A stretch of 7,483 bases of DNA from Bacillota bacterium (GTDB lineage Bacteria; Bacillota; Clostridia; UBA1381): the NCBI GenBank assembly GCA_021203665.1, contig JAJQAT010000011.1:1-7483 (forward strand), written 5' to 3'. Position 1 is the first letter of the stretch. Each line of letters opens with the position of its first letter. The notes below the pieces were generated by a model that was given only the letters and a program-made list of their open reading frames with translations, did no database searches and was not told the origin of the DNA. The position numbers were made by a program, and so were the translations under genes. Positions 5,467-7,483 of the stretch are shown one piece after another.

Positions 5467-6191
5467 ATTACCGCGTCACCCCTTTTATCCTTTACCACCG
5501 CCAGAAAATAATCCTCCAGCGACGGATGCAGCCTGAGCGCGTCCTCCGTTGACGAGAACGCAATAAGCTCGCTTTCGTACATAACCGCAACCTTGTTGCA
5601 GGTCTTTTCTATCTCGCTTGCCATATGGCTTGAAATAAGAAACGTCACACCCTTTTCCTCATTGAGCCGCCTTATAATCTCGCGCACCTCAACTACGCCC
5701 TCAATATCAAGTCCGTTTACGGGTTCGTCCAAAATAATAAGCTCCGGTTCGGACACGAACGCGATTGCCAATCCCAAACGCTGTTTCATACCCAGAGAAA
5801 ACCTGCCCGCCTTATCGTCCTTATATTGCAGAAGATGCACGGCTCTCAAGGTATGCTCTATGCGCTCCTTTGTCACATCGGGATACATAGCCGCGTGCAT
5901 TTTCACATTTTGGTACGCCGTCAAATCCTTATAGATTGCGGGCGATTCGATAAGCGCGCCGGTTCTGAGCATTATTTTTTCAAAATCGTCATGCAGGCTC
6001 ATTCCGAAAATCTTAACGGCGCCCTCCGCGCGTACAAGATTCAATATCGCCTTCATAGCGGTGGTTTTGCCCGAACCGTTGGGGCCGAGCAATCCCAGTA
6101 CATCTCCCTTTTCCACCGTCAGCGATATGTTTTTTATGCCGCGGTTGTTTTTGTAAAGCTTTGTCAGATTGTTTGTTTCGATTACATTCAT
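5463..6191 (-). CDS. ABC transporter ATP-binding protein (BcrA-like)
   Basis: A 242-residue ATPase. Motifs are Walker A GPNGSGKT (36-43), the Q-loop region GALIESPAIYKDLTAYQN (78-95) with Glu in the usual Gln position, as often seen in bacitracin/lantibiotic exporters, the degenerate signature FSLGMKQRLGLA (131-142), Walker B LIILDEP (151-157) with catalytic Glu156, the D-loop NGLD (159-162) and His189 in the H-loop SSHM. Together with the downstream permease it should make a homodimeric or 2+2 exporter in the cytoplasmic membrane. GGAG sits 11 bases before the ATG at 6191; this SD lies at the end of the inserted hairpin block. A predicted stem just upstream may affect access to it. Substrate unknown. 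Confidence 0.95.
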   Translation of the reverse strand: MNVIETNNLTKLYKNNRGIKNISLTVEKGDVLGLLGPNGSGKTTAMKAILNLVRAEGAVKIFGMSLHDDFEKIMLRTGALIESPAIYKDLTAYQNVKMHAAMYPDVTKERIEHTLRAVHLLQYKDDKAGRFSLGMKQRLGLAIAFVSEPELIILDEPVNGLDIEGVVEVREIIRRLNEEKGVTFLISSHMASEIEKTCNKVAVMYESELIAFSSTEDALRLHPSLEDYFLAVVKDKRGDAVI

Positions 6192-6200
6192 TTCACGTTA

Positions 6201-6470
6201 ATCTCCATTCCGCCGCCTTGCGGCGGCACAAATCTAAACGTGGAAAAGAAGCAAGCCTTTTGATTTGCTTCGCAAATCAATGGACCATTATGAGGAACGC
6301 CGACGTATTCGCACCGCAAAGAAATGCGGGCAGCCGTAAGGCTGACCTTTTGCCTACGGGCAAAAGGTGCTGAAGAGTATACTTCAAGTTCCGAATAATG
6401 GTGAGTGTTGACTGCTTTGCAGTCAAGCCCTTTGGGCTAAGTTGCATGGCAACTTACCGCGCCGCTTATT
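6201..6470. repeat. 270-bp hairpin cluster flanked by a 10-bp direct repeat (MITE-like)
   Basis: At least seven near-perfect stems fill this gene-free block: CCGCCGC/GCGGCGG (6210-6226), TTGATTTGC/GCAAATCAA (6260-6280), CAGCC/GGCTG (6331-6344), ACCTTTTGCC/GGCAAAAGGT (6345-6368), TTGACTGC/GCAGTCAA (6408-6426), AGCCC/GGGCT (6426-6438) and AAGTTGC/GCAACTT (6439-6455). An imperfect outer stem pairs 6284-6298 with 6388-6402. TTTCACGTTA occurs exactly on both sides, at 6191-6200 and 6471-6480, like a target-site duplication. No transposase or terminal inverted repeats of the classic kind were seen. Confidence 0.7.
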
Positions 6471-6484
6471 TTTCACGTTACCTC

Positions 6485-7414
6485 TTATTCGGTTATGACT
6501 ATTGATGTAGCCTCGTCATTTCCGCCGATTGCCTCGTCACCGGTTGATGTCGGTATACCATCGCCGCTTATTACATTGACATTCGGCAATGTCGAGGTGT
6601 CAACTCTTTGCGGCTCGGTTGTTCCGTAATCGTACATTTTAAGCGATACATCCACAGCCGCCTCGTGACCCTCGCCGCTCATTGTTATATTGCCCGCGGC
6701 ATCCTTAACTCTGCCCTCGTTATCCACCGTGAATACCAATGACGCGCTCTTTACAACGGGGTCGGTGCCAAGCACCATATACGGAAGATCATCATACTCG
6801 CTCATTGAGGAGAACATAGCCGAAAGTCCGGCGTTTACAAGCTCCGGTATCTGCACCGCGTCAAGATTTATTTCGTATGTCGCCGAATCGTCGTCACCCG
6901 AAACATATACAAAATTATTCTTTAAATCCCCCATAAAGGTATCGCACGCAAGCTCCGCGAAACGGATTACCTTGTCGTAGGTTTTTTTATCCTCCGCGTC
7001 GGCACCGTTAAGCAGGTCAAATGCCCCGCAGCCGTAATTATTTGCAGAATATATAAGTGTGTACGCATTGTTGTACGCATTGTTGTATACATGTATTGAC
7101 ATATTATCCTGAACATACTTCTGAAAATAGGTTTCTCCGCTGAAATAATCATAGCTTGTTTCCGTTCGGTTCAATGAAGCCTCGCCGTCCCTGTCGTAAA
7201 GCTCGATTACCGATTCATTCATAATTTCCTCGCCGTCCACGGACATTGAGAAAACAAGTTCGGAGGTGTAATTCTCGTTTTCCGCCAAAGCCTTGCACGC
7301 CGTTTTGCCGGCCTCGTAGCCGCTCATTGTGCTGTAGCCCGCAAACGCCGCGCTCGCAAGCATCGTTATTCCGACCGCCAACCCTATTGCCGTTACAGCC
7401 TTTTTATTTTTCAT
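6485..7414 (-). CDS. exported protein of unknown function
   Basis: I do not recognise a named family. From Met at 7414 the product is 309 residues. It has a clear Sec signal peptide: KNKK, then a hydrophobic stretch (6-20), then ASAAFA with likely signal peptidase I cleavage after Ala25. There is no lipobox. The mature part is acidic and soluble-looking. A segment near 220-270 alternates hydrophobic strands (SLVFTVDNEGRVKD, NITMSGEG, VDVSLKMYDYG), faintly like LolA/LppX-type beta folds; this is weak. The tail (about 280-309) is Gly/Thr/Asp-rich and probably disordered. The start at 7414 is chosen because AAAGGA lies nine bases upstream; an ATG at 7432 has no SD. Residues NNAY-NNAY come from a 12-bp duplication. 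It heads the exporter-kinase cluster, but partnership is inference. Confidence 0.85.
   Translation of the reverse strand: MKNKKAVTAIGLAVGITMLASAAFAGYSTMSGYEAGKTACKALAENENYTSELVFSMSVDGEEIMNESVIELYDRDGEASLNRTETSYDYFSGETYFQKYVQDNMSIHVYNNAYNNAYTLIYSANNYGCGAFDLLNGADAEDKKTYDKVIRFAELACDTFMGDLKNNFVYVSGDDDSATYEINLDAVQIPELVNAGLSAMFSSMSEYDDLPYMVLGTDPVVKSASLVFTVDNEGRVKDAAGNITMSGEGHEAAVDVSLKMYDYGTTEPQRVDTSTLPNVNVISGDGIPTSTGDEAIGGNDEATSIVITE
7061..7084 (-). repeat. 12-bp in-frame tandem duplication
   Basis: Two perfect copies of GTACGCATTGTT (plus strand) at 7061-7072 and 7073-7084 encode a repeated four-residue N-N-A-Y unit in the exported protein. A diverged third copy (GTATACATGTAT) follows. Confidence 0.85.
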
Positions 7415-7423
7415 ATAAATCAT

Positions 7424-7429
7424 TCCTTT
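7424..7429 (-). promoter_or_regulatory. ribosome binding site of the exported protein
   Basis: On the minus strand AAAGGA (7429-7424) is nine bases before ATG at 7414 and overlaps the region just after the alternative ATG at 7432. It therefore favours the inner start. The remaining upstream bases to the window end show no convincing promoter. Confidence 0.7.
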
Positions 7430-7483
7430 CATACGTTTATTTCATAAGGTACCCTATATCTACATTTTATCTGTCCCTTATAA

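Noticed and set aside
6161..6373. 70-residue plus-strand open frame over the hairpin block
   Set aside because: It starts inside the ATPase gene in antisense and runs through palindromes, with no SD and no recognisable domain.
6201..6470. Riboswitch or group II intron in front of the ABC genes
   Set aside because: No known riboswitch core or intron domain V could be recognised; the stems are mostly simple perfect palindromes flanked by a direct repeat.

Overview
The window looks like a chromosomal stretch from a gut-type Firmicute of the class Clostridia. The grounds are an rpsU-yqeY pair behind a strong sigma-A promoter, AGGAGG-type ribosome binding sites, an OmpR/HisKA two-component system beside a BcrA-like ABC exporter, and clusters of short palindromic repeats of the kind I associate with Oscillospiraceae/Ruminococcaceae genomes. 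The taxonomic call is inference; no rRNA is present.

Layout: two opposed transcription units converge near 920-958. The plus strand (58-918) carries a perfect consensus promoter, rpsU (ribosomal protein bS21), yqeY (GatB/YqeY domain) and a complete tRNA-Thr(CGU). A bidirectional terminator at 922-949 separates this from the minus strand. The minus strand, read in transcription order from right to left, carries: an exported protein of unknown function (6485-7414); a hairpin-rich non-coding block (6201-6470); an ABC ATPase (5463-6191) and its six-helix permease (4723-5466); a repeat pair (4575-4735); a sensor histidine kinase split into two reading frames (4075-4536 and 3389-4078); about 670 bp of stacked palindromic repeats (2717-3388); an OmpR-family response regulator (2042-2716); and mnmA (958-2028), a tRNA 2-thiouridylase with a TTG start.

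How the genes may work together: ATPase, permease, kinase and regulator form a peptide-sensing/efflux type module, as seen in bacitracin and lantibiotic resistance loci. The kinase has a very short extracytoplasmic loop, so it may sense through the membrane or through the transporter. The exported protein at the head of the cluster could be a partner or an unrelated neighbour. mnmA follows the regulator so closely that its Shine-Dalgarno overlaps the regulator's stop codon.

The unusual part is the repeats. Every long gap in the minus-strand cluster is filled with hairpin elements. In two cases the repeat supplies the stop codon of the adjacent gene (permease and kinase). In a third, the block is flanked by an exact 10-bp direct repeat, and removing the block rebuilds an ideal stop-SD-start junction. 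The kinase has also lost a recognisable SD and is frameshifted at an A5 run. The module may therefore be decaying or phase-variable, or the run may be a sequencing error. I found no CRISPR array, phage gene, transposase or defence system.
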